From assembly GCF_003668565.1 (NCBI RefSeq), contig NZ_RCWJ01000002.1, forward strand, positions 620,001 through 684,000: a stretch of 64,000 nucleotides of DNA, written 5' to 3'. This DNA comes from Mycetocola zhadangensis. GTDB taxonomy: Bacteria > Actinomycetota > Actinomycetes > Actinomycetales > Microbacteriaceae. Below, one piece after another: positions 33,318-41,864 of this stretch (position 1 is its first letter; every line of letters begins with the position of its first letter). A program made the translations under genes and the position numbers. The notes beneath the pieces are model-generated. The model was given only the letters and a program-made list of their open reading frames with translations. It ran no database searches and was not told where the DNA came from.

Positions 33318-34166
33318 ATGACTGTAGTTCGCGCGGCAATCACCCAGACGACCTGGACCGGCGACAAAGAATCCATGATCGCGAAGCACGAACAGTTCGC
33401 CAGAGATGCAGCTGCCCAGGGGGCGCAGATCATCTGCTTCCAGGAGCTGTTCTACGGACCGTACTTCGGCATCACGGAGGACAAGAAGTACTACGAGTTC
33501 GCTGAGCCGGCCGATGGGCCGATTGTGCAGCGCTTCGCGAAGCTCGCGAAGGAGCTGAACCTCGTGATGGTTCTTCCCATCTATGAAGAGGACATGCCGG
33601 GCGTCTACTACAACACCGCCGTCGTCGTCGATTCGGACGGCGCCATCCTCGGCCAGTACCGCAAACACCACATTCCTCACCTCGAGAAGTTCTACGAGAA
33701 GTTCTACTTCCGCCCGGGCAACATGGGCTACCCGGTGTTCGACACGGCGGTCGGCCCGATTGGCGTCTACATCTGTTACGACCGTCACTTCCCCGAGGGT
33801 TGGCGTGAGCTCGGCTTGAACGGCGCACAGATCGTCTTCAACCCGAACGCGACGAAGCCCGGCCTGTCCAACCGTTTGTGGGACCTCGAACAGGCAACGG
33901 CCGCTGCCGCAAACGGCTATTTCGTTGCAGCGCCGAACCGGGTCGGCACCGAGGACAACGAGTACGGCGACCTCGCTGTCACCTTCTACGGCACCAGCCA
34001 GTTCGCTGACCCTCAAGGCAACTTCGTGGGGGAGCGGGGCAGCGCCGAGCACGAGGACATCGTCATTCGTGACCTTGACCTGGACATGATCAAGCGCGTC
34101 CGCGATGACTGGCAGTTCTATCGCGATCGTCGTCCCGAGTCCTATACGTCGATCCCCAAGCCATAA
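33318..34166 (+). CDS. pydC: N-carbamoyl-beta-alanine amidohydrolase (beta-ureidopropionase), nitrilase family
   Basis: A 282-residue nitrilase-superfamily amidase that releases CO2 and ammonia from N-carbamoyl-beta-alanine. The catalytic triad is Glu43 in FQELFYG, Lys116 in YRKHHIPH and Cys153 in ICYDRHFPEG. Short length groups it with bacterial N-carbamoylputrescine/beta-alanine amidases; the next gene, a dihydropyrimidinase, decides for the pyrimidine pathway. Start is ATG 33318 with GGAGG upstream. First gene of a nine-gene operon. Confidence 0.9.
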   Translation: MTVVRAAITQTTWTGDKESMIAKHEQFARDAAAQGAQIICFQELFYGPYFGITEDKKYYEFAEPADGPIVQRFAKLAKELNLVMVLPIYEEDMPGVYYNTAVVVDSDGAILGQYRKHHIPHLEKFYEKFYFRPGNMGYPVFDTAVGPIGVYICYDRHFPEGWRELGLNGAQIVFNPNATKPGLSNRLWDLEQATAAAANGYFVAAPNRVGTEDNEYGDLAVTFYGTSQFADPQGNFVGERGSAEHEDIVIRDLDLDMIKRVRDDWQFYRDRRPESYTSIPKP

Positions 34167-34186
34167 CCGGAAGCCGAGGAGGAATC

Positions 34187-35620
34187 ATGAAGACCCTCAT
34201 CAAAAACGGCACAGTCGTGAACTCGACGGGATCGGCTCCGGCTGACCTGCTCATCGACGGTGAAACCATTGCAGCGGTGCTGGCGCCTGGCTCGAATCTG
34301 CTTGGCTTCGATGTCGAGAACAACGTCGACACGGTCATCGACGCGACAGGGAAGTACGTGATCCCCGGCGGTATCGACGCACACACCCACATGGAGATGC
34401 CATTCGGCGGAACGTTCGCGAGTGACACGTTTGAGACTGGCACCCGTGCGGCCGCACACGGCGGAACAACGAGCATTGTCGACTTCGTTGTGCAGTATGC
34501 GGGGGAGAACGTTCTCGACCAGTTCTCGTTGTGGCATGAGAAGGCACGAAGCAACTGCGCCATCGACTACGGGTTTCACCAGATCCTCAGCGATGTGCAG
34601 GACTCGTCCTTGACGGCCATGGACGAACTCGTGAGAGAGGGCGTCTCGAGCTTCAAGCTCTTCATGGCATACAAGGGAGTGTTTCTCTCCGACGACGGCC
34701 AAATCGTCAAGGCCATGCAGCGGGCGAGCGACAACGGATCGATGATCATGATGCACGCAGAGAATGGCAGTGTCATCGACCTTCTGGTGCAGCAGTCCCT
34801 CGAAGCAGGCAACACGTCGCCGTACTATCACGGCATCACCCGGCCCTGGCAGGCGGAAGAGGAAGCGACCCACCGGGCGATCATGCTGGCGAACCTCACT
34901 GGTGCTCCGCTCTACGTCGTCCACGTGAGCGCAAAGCAGGCCGTCGAGCAGATCGCTCAGGCACGCGACAACGGGCAGAACGTATTCGGGGAAACCTGCC
35001 CGCAGTACCTCTACCTCTCACTCGAGGACCAACTCGGAGCGTCGAGCGAGGAATGGGGCGACTTTGAGGGAGCCAAATGGGTCTGCTCGACGCCGCTGAG
35101 ATCCAAGCACGAGGGGCACCAGCACCACATGTGGCAGAGCCTTCGGACCAACGACATCCAAATGGTCTCGACAGACCACTGCCCGTTCTGCATGAAGGGC
35201 CAGAAGGACATGGGCGTTGGCAACTTCGCCAAAATCCCAAACGGCATCGGCAGCGTGGAGCACCGGATGGACCTGCTGTACCAGGGCGTGGTCGACGGAA
35301 AGATCTCGCTTGAACGCTGGGTCGAGGTGACATCGACCACTCCGGCCCGCATGTTCGGTATGTACGGCAGGAAAGGCGTGCTTCAACCCGGGGCTGACGG
35401 CGACGTCGTCATCTACGACCCGAACGGCCACACCTCCATCGGTGTCGGGAAAACGCACCACATGAATATGGACTACTCCGCCTGGGAAGGCTACGAAATC
35501 GACGGCCACGTCGACACCGTGCTCTCGCGCGGCAAGGTCATCATCGACGACAACCAGTACCTGGGCACCAAAGGTGACGGCAAGTACGTCCACCGCGGTC
35601 TCAGCCAGTACCTGATCTAA
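34187..35620 (+). CDS. hydA: Dihydropyrimidinase
   Basis: A 477-residue cyclic amidohydrolase opening dihydrouracil or dihydrothymine (and hydantoins) to N-carbamoyl-beta-amino acids. Zinc ligands are His66 and His68 in GGIDAHTHME. The carbamylated bridging Lys157 is in SFKLFMAYKG, and further ligands lie in MMHAENG, LYVVHVSAK and STDHCPF (Asp). Length and motifs match the D-hydantoinase/dihydropyrimidinase family. GAGGAG lies nine bases before the ATG. Its product is the substrate of the upstream amidohydrolase. Confidence 0.94.
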   Translation: MKTLIKNGTVVNSTGSAPADLLIDGETIAAVLAPGSNLLGFDVENNVDTVIDATGKYVIPGGIDAHTHMEMPFGGTFASDTFETGTRAAAHGGTTSIVDFVVQYAGENVLDQFSLWHEKARSNCAIDYGFHQILSDVQDSSLTAMDELVREGVSSFKLFMAYKGVFLSDDGQIVKAMQRASDNGSMIMMHAENGSVIDLLVQQSLEAGNTSPYYHGITRPWQAEEEATHRAIMLANLTGAPLYVVHVSAKQAVEQIAQARDNGQNVFGETCPQYLYLSLEDQLGASSEEWGDFEGAKWVCSTPLRSKHEGHQHHMWQSLRTNDIQMVSTDHCPFCMKGQKDMGVGNFAKIPNGIGSVEHRMDLLYQGVVDGKISLERWVEVTSTTPARMFGMYGRKGVLQPGADGDVVIYDPNGHTSIGVGKTHHMNMDYSAWEGYEIDGHVDTVLSRGKVIIDDNQYLGTKGDGKYVHRGLSQYLI

Positions 35621-35628
35621 GGGCATTC

Positions 35629-36645
35629 ATGGACTTCGGAGCAGTAATCCAAACCAACCCGCCCGCCTCGAGAACCGTCCACCTCGCCAAACTCGCCGAG
35701 CAGTATGGCTTCAGCCACGTCTGGACGTTCGACTCGCACCTGCTCTGGCAGGAGCCTTACGTCATCTACAGTCAGATCCTCAACGAAACCAAGCGCATCA
35801 CGGTTGGCCCGATGGTCACAAACCCGGCCACGCGTGATTGGACAGTGACCGCGTCGACATACGCCACGCTCAACGAGATGTACGGCAACCGAACGATCTG
35901 CGGCATCGGTCGTGGCGATTCGGCCGTGCGCACGACCAATGGGGCACCGACAAACCTGAAGACGCTGCGCGAATCGATCCATGTCATTCGCGAACTTGCC
36001 AACTCGCGACCCGTCGAATACCACGGTGCCACCGTGCAGTTCCCGTGGAGTGTTGGATCGCAGCTCGACGTCTGGGTGGCGGCATACGGCCCGCTTGCCC
36101 TGAAACTGACGGGTGAGGTCGGTGACGGTTTTATCCTCCAGCTCGCTGACATCGACATTGCGAAGTGGATGATCAAGACGGTTCGGGATGCTGCGGAGCA
36201 GGCGGGTCGCGACCCGATGTCGATCAAATTCTGTGTTGCCGCACCGATGTATGTCGGGGACGACTGGCAGCACATGCGAGATCAGTGCCGCTGGTTCGGC
36301 GGCATGGTCGGTAATCACGTCGCGGACATCGTTGCGAAATACGGCACGAGCGGTGCCATTCCGCGAGCTCTCACCGACTACATCGCCGGCCGGGAATCAT
36401 ACGACTACAACGAGCACGGTAAGGCAGGCAACACCCACGCCAGCTTCGTGCCGGACGAAATTGTCGACAGGTTCTGCGTGCTTGGCTCGGCAAGTGATCA
36501 CATAGCGAAACTGGAAGAGCTGAAGAGTATCGGTGTCGACCAGTTCGCCGGTTACCTGCAGCACGACAACAAGGAGGAAACTCTCCGCGTCTATGGTGAG
36601 ACGGTCATCCCCGCTCTCAAGGAAAAGATCGTGGCGACGGCATGA
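35629..36645 (+). CDS. LLM class F420-dependent oxidoreductase of the pyrimidine operon
   Basis: A 338-residue luciferase-like oxidoreductase of the TIGR03842 (CPS_4043) type. It begins MDFGAVIQTNPPASRTVHLAKLAE, then has FSHVWTFDSHLLW, GPMVTNPATRDWTVTASTYATL and GNRTICGIGRGDSA, which shape the F420 pocket. The family is known by a genomic link to dihydropyrimidinases; its reaction is not established as far as I know. Eight nt after hydA and overlapping the permease by ATGA, so it is firmly part of the operon. It could catalyse the uracil/dihydrouracil step, for which no other gene is present here. Confidence 0.85.
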   Translation: MDFGAVIQTNPPASRTVHLAKLAEQYGFSHVWTFDSHLLWQEPYVIYSQILNETKRITVGPMVTNPATRDWTVTASTYATLNEMYGNRTICGIGRGDSAVRTTNGAPTNLKTLRESIHVIRELANSRPVEYHGATVQFPWSVGSQLDVWVAAYGPLALKLTGEVGDGFILQLADIDIAKWMIKTVRDAAEQAGRDPMSIKFCVAAPMYVGDDWQHMRDQCRWFGGMVGNHVADIVAKYGTSGAIPRALTDYIAGRESYDYNEHGKAGNTHASFVPDEIVDRFCVLGSASDHIAKLEELKSIGVDQFAGYLQHDNKEETLRVYGETVIPALKEKIVATA

Positions 36646-37562
36646 CCGCCGAGAACCTCGCCCCAGCGATCCGGCGGCGCCGGAGTGCGCCTGCCAGGGA
36701 GCTGGTGCGCTGGGGCTACGGAGTGCTCGGCATCCTCGTGATCGCCGCGGTCTGGGAACTCTATAAGTTTCTCGGGCCGGCCGACGGTGTCGTGATCGGG
36801 GAGGCCCGGGTGCTGCCTCGCACCACCGATCTGGCCATGCCGCACACCTGGGACATGGTGACACGGTTGTTCGACCCGGTCAGCCGCTCGGCGACGGCGA
36901 ACCCGCTCTGGCTCGAGGTGGCGCTCGCCGCACTCGTCACCCTGGGAATCGCGGCCGTCGGCTGGCTCGTCGGAGTCGTTGTCGGGTTCGGACTCGCTCT
37001 GATCATGCAGCGATGGAAGCTCGCAGAATGGGGCATCCTGCCCTGGGTCATCCTCAGCCAAACGGTGCCGCTCATCGCCTTTGCTCCCATCGTCCGCAGC
37101 TGGGGGTCCCGGGTGGAGATCGGGGCTTTCGAGTGGCAGGACTGGATGAGCGTCGCCGTGATCGCCTCGTACCTTGCGTTCTTCCCGATCGCGATCGGTG
37201 CCCTTCGAGGCCTCCAGTCGCCTGACGCCATCCACACCGAACTCATGCACACCTACGGAGTCGGCTGGTGGAAGACGCTGCTCAAACTGCGCATTCCCGC
37301 ATCGGTGCCTTACCTCCTGCCTGCGCTTCGGCTTGGTGCGGCGAACGCGGTTGTCGGCGTCGTTGTCGCCGAGGTCTCAACGGGCATGCAGGGCGGAATC
37401 GGACGCATCCTCATCCAGTACGCCGGGCAAGCCAGCGGGGACCCGGCCAAGGCCTGGGGACCCATCTTCGGATCCATCGTGCTCGGCCTTGCCGCAGCAG
37501 GCTCGGTCGCTATCCTCGGCGCCATTCTCAAGAACTACCGACGTGTGGAGATCAACGCGTGA
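36642..37562 (+). CDS. ABC transporter permease (pyrimidine operon, first)
   Basis: A 306-residue permease of the SsuC/ThiX class with about six membrane segments and an extended N-terminus rich in Arg (IRRRRSAPARELVRWG). The coupling loop is TYGVGWWKTLLKLRIPASVPYLLPALRLGAANAVVG. An external segment of some 50 residues between the first two helices is longer than usual. Start in ATGA overlap with the LLM gene; stop overlaps the ATPase start. It pairs with the second permease as a likely heterodimer for uptake of a pyrimidine or its breakdown product. Confidence 0.87.
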   Translation: MTAENLAPAIRRRRSAPARELVRWGYGVLGILVIAAVWELYKFLGPADGVVIGEARVLPRTTDLAMPHTWDMVTRLFDPVSRSATANPLWLEVALAALVTLGIAAVGWLVGVVVGFGLALIMQRWKLAEWGILPWVILSQTVPLIAFAPIVRSWGSRVEIGAFEWQDWMSVAVIASYLAFFPIAIGALRGLQSPDAIHTELMHTYGVGWWKTLLKLRIPASVPYLLPALRLGAANAVVGVVVAEVSTGMQGGIGRILIQYAGQASGDPAKAWGPIFGSIVLGLAAAGSVAILGAILKNYRRVEINA

Positions 37563-38422
37563 CCCAGGTACCCGAACCCCAGCCCACCGATTCGTCCGCG
37601 ACTCCGACGCGTTCTGCCGACGCTGTCGTGGTGAGAGGCGTCGACAAGACGTTCGACACCCGTTCAGGCCAGGTCCAGGCGCTCACCGCAATCGGCCTCA
37701 CGGTGTCTGCCGGTGAGTTCGTCTCGCTTATCGGCCCTTCGGGGTGTGGCAAGTCGACACTGATGCGGCTCATCGCCGACCTCGACCAGCCGACGGCAGG
37801 AAGCGTCACCGTGTTCGGCAAGACCGCGTCCAGGGCTCGACTTGACCAGGACTACGGCATCGCCTTCCAACAAGCTGGCCTTCTTCCGTGGCGCACAGTG
37901 GCTGCGAATGTTGGCCTCCCGCTCGAACTGCACGGGGCGACAAGCCGCGACCGCAATGCTCGCATAGAGGAGTTGCTCGACATGGTCGGACTGAGCGACT
38001 TCGCCGACAGGTACCCCGACCAGCTTTCCGGTGGAATGCAGCAGCGCGTCGCCATCGCCCGGTCGCTCGCCGAGAAACCTGACCTCCTCCTGATGGATGA
38101 GCCGTTCGGGGCGCTCGACGAGATGACCCGCGAGCGGATGCAGACTGAACTGCTGCGAATCTGCGCCGAGACCGGGGCCGCTGTTGTGTTTGTCACCCAC
38201 TCCATTCCTGAGGCTGTCTATCTTTCTGACCGCGTGGTGGTCATGTCCCCTCGGCCGGGACGAATCCAGCAGATCGTTCCAATGGCACTCACCCGCGATC
38301 CGGAACACGCCGAGGCGCTGCGCGAAGACCGCGCGTTCTTTGATGGAGTCACCGCTGTTCGTGAAGCGTTGCACACGGGTTCTCCGGTTCCGACTGGGGC
38401 GCGCGGAGTGGAGAATCGCTGA
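37559..38422 (+). CDS. ABC transporter ATP-binding protein (pyrimidine operon)
   Basis: A 287-residue importer ATPase: Walker A GPSGCGKSTLMRLI, Q-loop in AFQQAGLLPWRTV, signature LSGGMQQRVAIARSL, Walker B LLLMDEPFGALDEMT, switch His in VFVTHSIPEAVYLSD. These match the nitrate/sulfonate/thiamin-precursor class. GTG 37559 lies in a GTGA overlap with the permease stop; the longer frame from 37268 is a shadow of the permease. Followed immediately by the second permease. Confidence 0.89.
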   Translation: MTQVPEPQPTDSSATPTRSADAVVVRGVDKTFDTRSGQVQALTAIGLTVSAGEFVSLIGPSGCGKSTLMRLIADLDQPTAGSVTVFGKTASRARLDQDYGIAFQQAGLLPWRTVAANVGLPLELHGATSRDRNARIEELLDMVGLSDFADRYPDQLSGGMQQRVAIARSLAEKPDLLLMDEPFGALDEMTRERMQTELLRICAETGAAVVFVTHSIPEAVYLSDRVVVMSPRPGRIQQIVPMALTRDPEHAEALREDRAFFDGVTAVREALHTGSPVPTGARGVENR

Positions 38423-39222
38423 TGGTGCTGACGCTGCCCGGAAAATCGCGCTCGGCCGCGAGAACCGAGACCACCCTGCGGATCATCGCTCCGATCGCGG
38501 TTGGCATCCTCGTTCTCGTCGGCTGGCAGTTCCTCGTGAGCGTCATCGGCGTGAGCGACTACCTGCTGCCGAGCCCCGCGGCCATCGTCGAGGAGTTCAT
38601 CGAATTCTTCCCGTCCATGGTTTCAGCGACACTGATCACCGGCTGGAACGCTCTGCTCGGACTGATCATCGGATCGATCCTTGGCATTCTGCTCGCAGCG
38701 ATCGCCGCCGGCTGGCGTCCGATCGACCACATGAGTGCCCCAGTTGTAGCCTCGCTCGCCGTCATCCCCATCGTTGCGCTCGCACCAGTACTCAACTCGA
38801 TGTTTGGTGCTGACAGTCAATTCGGGCGGCAGGCCATCGCTGGTTTGGCGTCGTTTGTACCCGTGTTCATCAACACGCTGCGCGGTTTCCGGCAGACTCT
38901 TCCCGTACACCGTGACCTGATGAAGGTTTACGCGGCAAGCTCCGCTCAGATTGTCCGCACCGTGACGCTGCCCACTGCCGTCCCTTTCGTCTTCACCGGC
39001 ATCCGTATCGCCTCATCTCTGGCCGTGATCTCCGCCCTCGTCGCAGAGTACTTCGGCGGCCCACGCGGCGGGCTCGGCGGCCTGATTTCCACGTCAGCCG
39101 CTTCGAGCGCGTATGCGAGGGCATGGGCGTATGTCGTCGCGTCCATCGTGCTCGGACTCGTGTTCTTCCTGGCCACACTCGCGCTCGAACGCCTGGCAAC
39201 CCGAGGCAGGCGGCGCTCATGA
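38422..39222 (+). CDS. ABC transporter permease (pyrimidine operon, second)
   Basis: A 266-residue permease with about six membrane segments. Coupling loop is KVYAASSAQIVRTVTLPTAVPFVFTGIRIASSLAVISALVAEYFGG, typical of the class. Its ATG shares one base with the ATPase stop (TGATG). It differs clearly from the first permease of the operon, so the transporter is probably a heterodimer. Confidence 0.88.
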   Translation: MVLTLPGKSRSAARTETTLRIIAPIAVGILVLVGWQFLVSVIGVSDYLLPSPAAIVEEFIEFFPSMVSATLITGWNALLGLIIGSILGILLAAIAAGWRPIDHMSAPVVASLAVIPIVALAPVLNSMFGADSQFGRQAIAGLASFVPVFINTLRGFRQTLPVHRDLMKVYAASSAQIVRTVTLPTAVPFVFTGIRIASSLAVISALVAEYFGGPRGGLGGLISTSAASSAYARAWAYVVASIVLGLVFFLATLALERLATRGRRRS

Positions 39223-39304
39223 ATGTCCTCAGTCCGTTGGGCTGACGGTCAACGCACCACCCCGCTCCTGCACCACCCGAAGCACTCGAATGAAAGGACA
39301 GACC

Positions 39305-40462
39305 ATGAAACACAGCACACGTCGCTTCGCGACGGTCGGTGCGCTGGCCGTCTCGGCAGCGCTCGTACTTTCCGCTTGTTCAGGAGGACCATCCGATACC
39401 GGTTCCGGATCAAACGAGAACGCCGGTGACTCACTCACCGAGGTGAAACTGCAGCTTCAGTGGTTGCCTCAGGGCCAGTTCGCCGGGTACTTCGCAGCCC
39501 TCGACCAGGGTTACTTCGAGGACGAGGGTCTGGATGTCGAAATCATCCCGTCGGGTGGCGACATCGTTCCGCAGGACGCCCTCGCCAATGGCGATGTGGA
39601 CTACGCCATCGCCTGGGTGCCAAAGGTGCTCGGGTCGATCGAGGCAGGAGCGAACGTCACGAACATCGCCCAGATCTTCCAGCGCTCCGGAACGCTCCAG
39701 GTCTCCTGGGCCGACTCCGGAATCGAGAGTGTCGCCGACTTCGAGGGCAAGAAGATCGGCTCATGGGGTTTCGGTAATGAGTGGGAGATCTTCGCGGCCA
39801 TGGCAGCTGAGGGACTCGACTCCTCCAAAGTCGAGATCATCACGCAGGACTTCAACATGAATGCGTTCCTGCAGGGTGACATCGACGCGGCGCAAGCCAT
39901 GACGTACAACGAGTACGCGCAGTTGCTTGAGACACCGAACCCGGAGACGGGGGAGCTGTACACAGCGGAGGACTTCAACGTCATCAGCTATGAAGACACA
40001 GTCGGTGCGATGCTCCAGGACGCAATCTGGGCGGACACCGAGAAGCTCGAGAGCGATGAGCAGTACCAGGAAACCACGGTGTCCTTCCTCAAGGCGGTTC
40101 TCAAGGGCTGGGTCTATGCCGCAGACAACCCCGAGGAAGCGTCACAGATCACACTCGATGCAGGGTCCGGTTGGGGTCCAAGCCACGAACTGTGGATGGT
40201 TAACGAGACCAACAAGCTGATCTGGCCGGCGGAGAACGGCATCGGATTCATCGACGAAGCAGCGTTCGACAAGACGGTGGCCGGTGCTCTGTCCGCCGTG
40301 AACGAAGCGGGCGCCGCACTCATCACCGAAGAACCGCCAGCGGGCGTGTGGACGAACGACTACATCCAGCAAGCGCTCGACGCACTGGAGGAGGAAGGTG
40401 TCGACACCAAGGGGCAGGACTTCACTCCCATTGACGTCACCCTCGAGGAGGGTGGCAACTAA
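39305..40462 (+). CDS. ABC substrate-binding lipoprotein, NMT1/THI5-like
   Basis: A 385-residue lipoprotein with signal peptide and lipobox VLSAC near residue 24. The mature part opens VKLQLQWLPQGQFAGYFAALDQGYFEDEGLDVEI, the start of the NMT1/THI5-like binding fold used for pyrimidine-type thiamin precursors, riboflavin and related rings. GDVDYAIAWVPKVL and GKKIGSWGFGNEWEIF follow. In this operon a pyrimidine, dihydropyrimidine or hydantoin is the likely ligand. Start MKHSTRRF at 39305 with AAAGGA upstream. An intercistronic hairpin follows. Confidence 0.87.
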   Translation: MKHSTRRFATVGALAVSAALVLSACSGGPSDTGSGSNENAGDSLTEVKLQLQWLPQGQFAGYFAALDQGYFEDEGLDVEIIPSGGDIVPQDALANGDVDYAIAWVPKVLGSIEAGANVTNIAQIFQRSGTLQVSWADSGIESVADFEGKKIGSWGFGNEWEIFAAMAAEGLDSSKVEIITQDFNMNAFLQGDIDAAQAMTYNEYAQLLETPNPETGELYTAEDFNVISYEDTVGAMLQDAIWADTEKLESDEQYQETTVSFLKAVLKGWVYAADNPEEASQITLDAGSGWGPSHELWMVNETNKLIWPAENGIGFIDEAAFDKTVAGALSAVNEAGAALITEEPPAGVWTNDYIQQALDALEEEGVDTKGQDFTPIDVTLEEGGN

Positions 40463-40472
40463 CACTCCTGAT

Positions 40473-40505
40473 CCCGGGCGGGAAAGCACACGCTTCCCGC
40501 CCGGG
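40473..40505 (+). other. Intercistronic hairpin after the binding-protein gene
   Basis: Twelve-bp GC-rich perfect arms 40473-40484 and 40494-40505 around a 9-nt loop, ten nt after the binding-protein stop, without a U tract. Such hairpins often protect the upstream mRNA and raise binding-protein yield relative to distal genes. Confidence 0.65.
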
Positions 40506-40538
40506 GAACCACCGCACGAAAAGCACAAAGGAGATGTC

Positions 40539-41864
40539 GTGGCACTCACGCTCACGTCAGAAAACAACCAGAGCACCCTCGATCTCGATCGCGCTCATGT
40601 CTTCCACTCGTGGTCAGCGCAGGGGACGCTGACCCCACTCGTTCTCGCCGGCGGTCTCGGTTCGCGGGTGTGGGATTTCGATGGCAGAAACTACCTCGAT
40701 TTTTCCAGCCAGCTGGTCAATGTGAACATCGGTCACCAGCATCCGGCCGTCATCTCGGCGATTCGAGAGCAGGCCGAGCAGCTGACAACCATCGCGCCGT
40801 CTACGGCGAACCTCACGCGCGGCGAAGCGGCCAAGCGCATTACGAACCTCGCGCCGCAGGGTTTTCACAAGGTCTTCTTCACCAACGGCGGTGCGGATGC
40901 CAACGAAAACGCAATCCGGATGGCTCGCCTTCACACTGGGCGGGACAAGGTGCTCTCGACCTACCGGTCCTACCACGGCAACACAGGCGCGGCGATTGTG
41001 GCCACCGGTGACTGGCGGAGGATGCCGAACGAATTTGCCCGAGGCCACGTGCACTTCTTCGGCCCGTATCTCTATCGCTCCGAGTTCTGGGCATCGACGC
41101 CAGAGGAAGAGTCGGCTCGAGCGCTGCACCACTTGGAGCGGGTGATCCAGGGCGAGGGTGCCCAGACGATCGCCGCCATTCTGCTTGAGTCGATCCCGGG
41201 AACCGCGGGCATTCTCATCCCGCCGCCCGGCTACCTTGCCGGAGTTCGTGAACTCTGCGACCGCTACGGCATCGTCCTCATCCTCGACGAGGTCATGGCC
41301 GGTTTCGGGCGTGCGGGCCGGTGGTTCGCATTCGAGGGGTATGACGTCGTTCCTGACCTCATCACGTTCGCGAAGGGTGTCAACTCAGGATATGTACCAG
41401 CAGGAGGCGTGATTATTTCGGATGAAATAGCATCCGATTTCGATTCGACAGTCTTCCCAGGCGGGCTCACCTACTCGGGACATCCGCTCGCGATGGCGTC
41501 AATTGTCGGTGCTCTCGATGCGATGGCCACGGAGGGCATTGTCGAGAACGCAGCGACCATCGGCCGCGAGGCGATCGGTCCCGCGCTCGCCGAGCTTGCC
41601 GACAAACACGCGGTGATCGGGGAGATTCGTGGAGAGGGCGTGTTCTGGGCGATGGAATTGGTAGCGGATGCCACGACGCGCGCACCACTTCCTGCCGCGG
41701 TGATGGGAAGCATCAAGACCGCGCTGGTTGGGCGGGGACTGCTTCCGTTTGTGCAAGACAACCGAATCCACGTTGTACCGCCGTGCACCGTCACGGCTGA
41801 CGAGGTCGCCGAGGCGATGGCCGCATACGACGCGGTGCTCACAGACGTTTCGAAAGGACTGTAA
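40539..41864 (+). CDS. pydD: Class III aminotransferase, probable beta-alanine aminotransferase
   Basis: A 441-residue PLP enzyme converting beta-alanine to malonate semialdehyde, with pyruvate or 2-oxoglutarate as acceptor. Family landmarks: YLDFSSQLVNVNIGHQHP, FFTNGGADANENAIRMAR, SYHGNTGAAI, the PLP Asp in LILDEVMAGFGRAGRWFAF, and the PLP Lys in ITFAKGVNSGYVPAGG. GTG 40539 follows AAAGGAG; the longer frame begins inside the previous gene. Next gene overlaps by one base (TAATG) and uses the product. The substrate is taken from context; other omega-amino acids are possible. Confidence 0.86.
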   Translation: MALTLTSENNQSTLDLDRAHVFHSWSAQGTLTPLVLAGGLGSRVWDFDGRNYLDFSSQLVNVNIGHQHPAVISAIREQAEQLTTIAPSTANLTRGEAAKRITNLAPQGFHKVFFTNGGADANENAIRMARLHTGRDKVLSTYRSYHGNTGAAIVATGDWRRMPNEFARGHVHFFGPYLYRSEFWASTPEEESARALHHLERVIQGEGAQTIAAILLESIPGTAGILIPPPGYLAGVRELCDRYGIVLILDEVMAGFGRAGRWFAFEGYDVVPDLITFAKGVNSGYVPAGGVIISDEIASDFDSTVFPGGLTYSGHPLAMASIVGALDAMATEGIVENAATIGREAIGPALAELADKHAVIGEIRGEGVFWAMELVADATTRAPLPAAVMGSIKTALVGRGLLPFVQDNRIHVVPPCTVTADEVAEAMAAYDAVLTDVSKGL

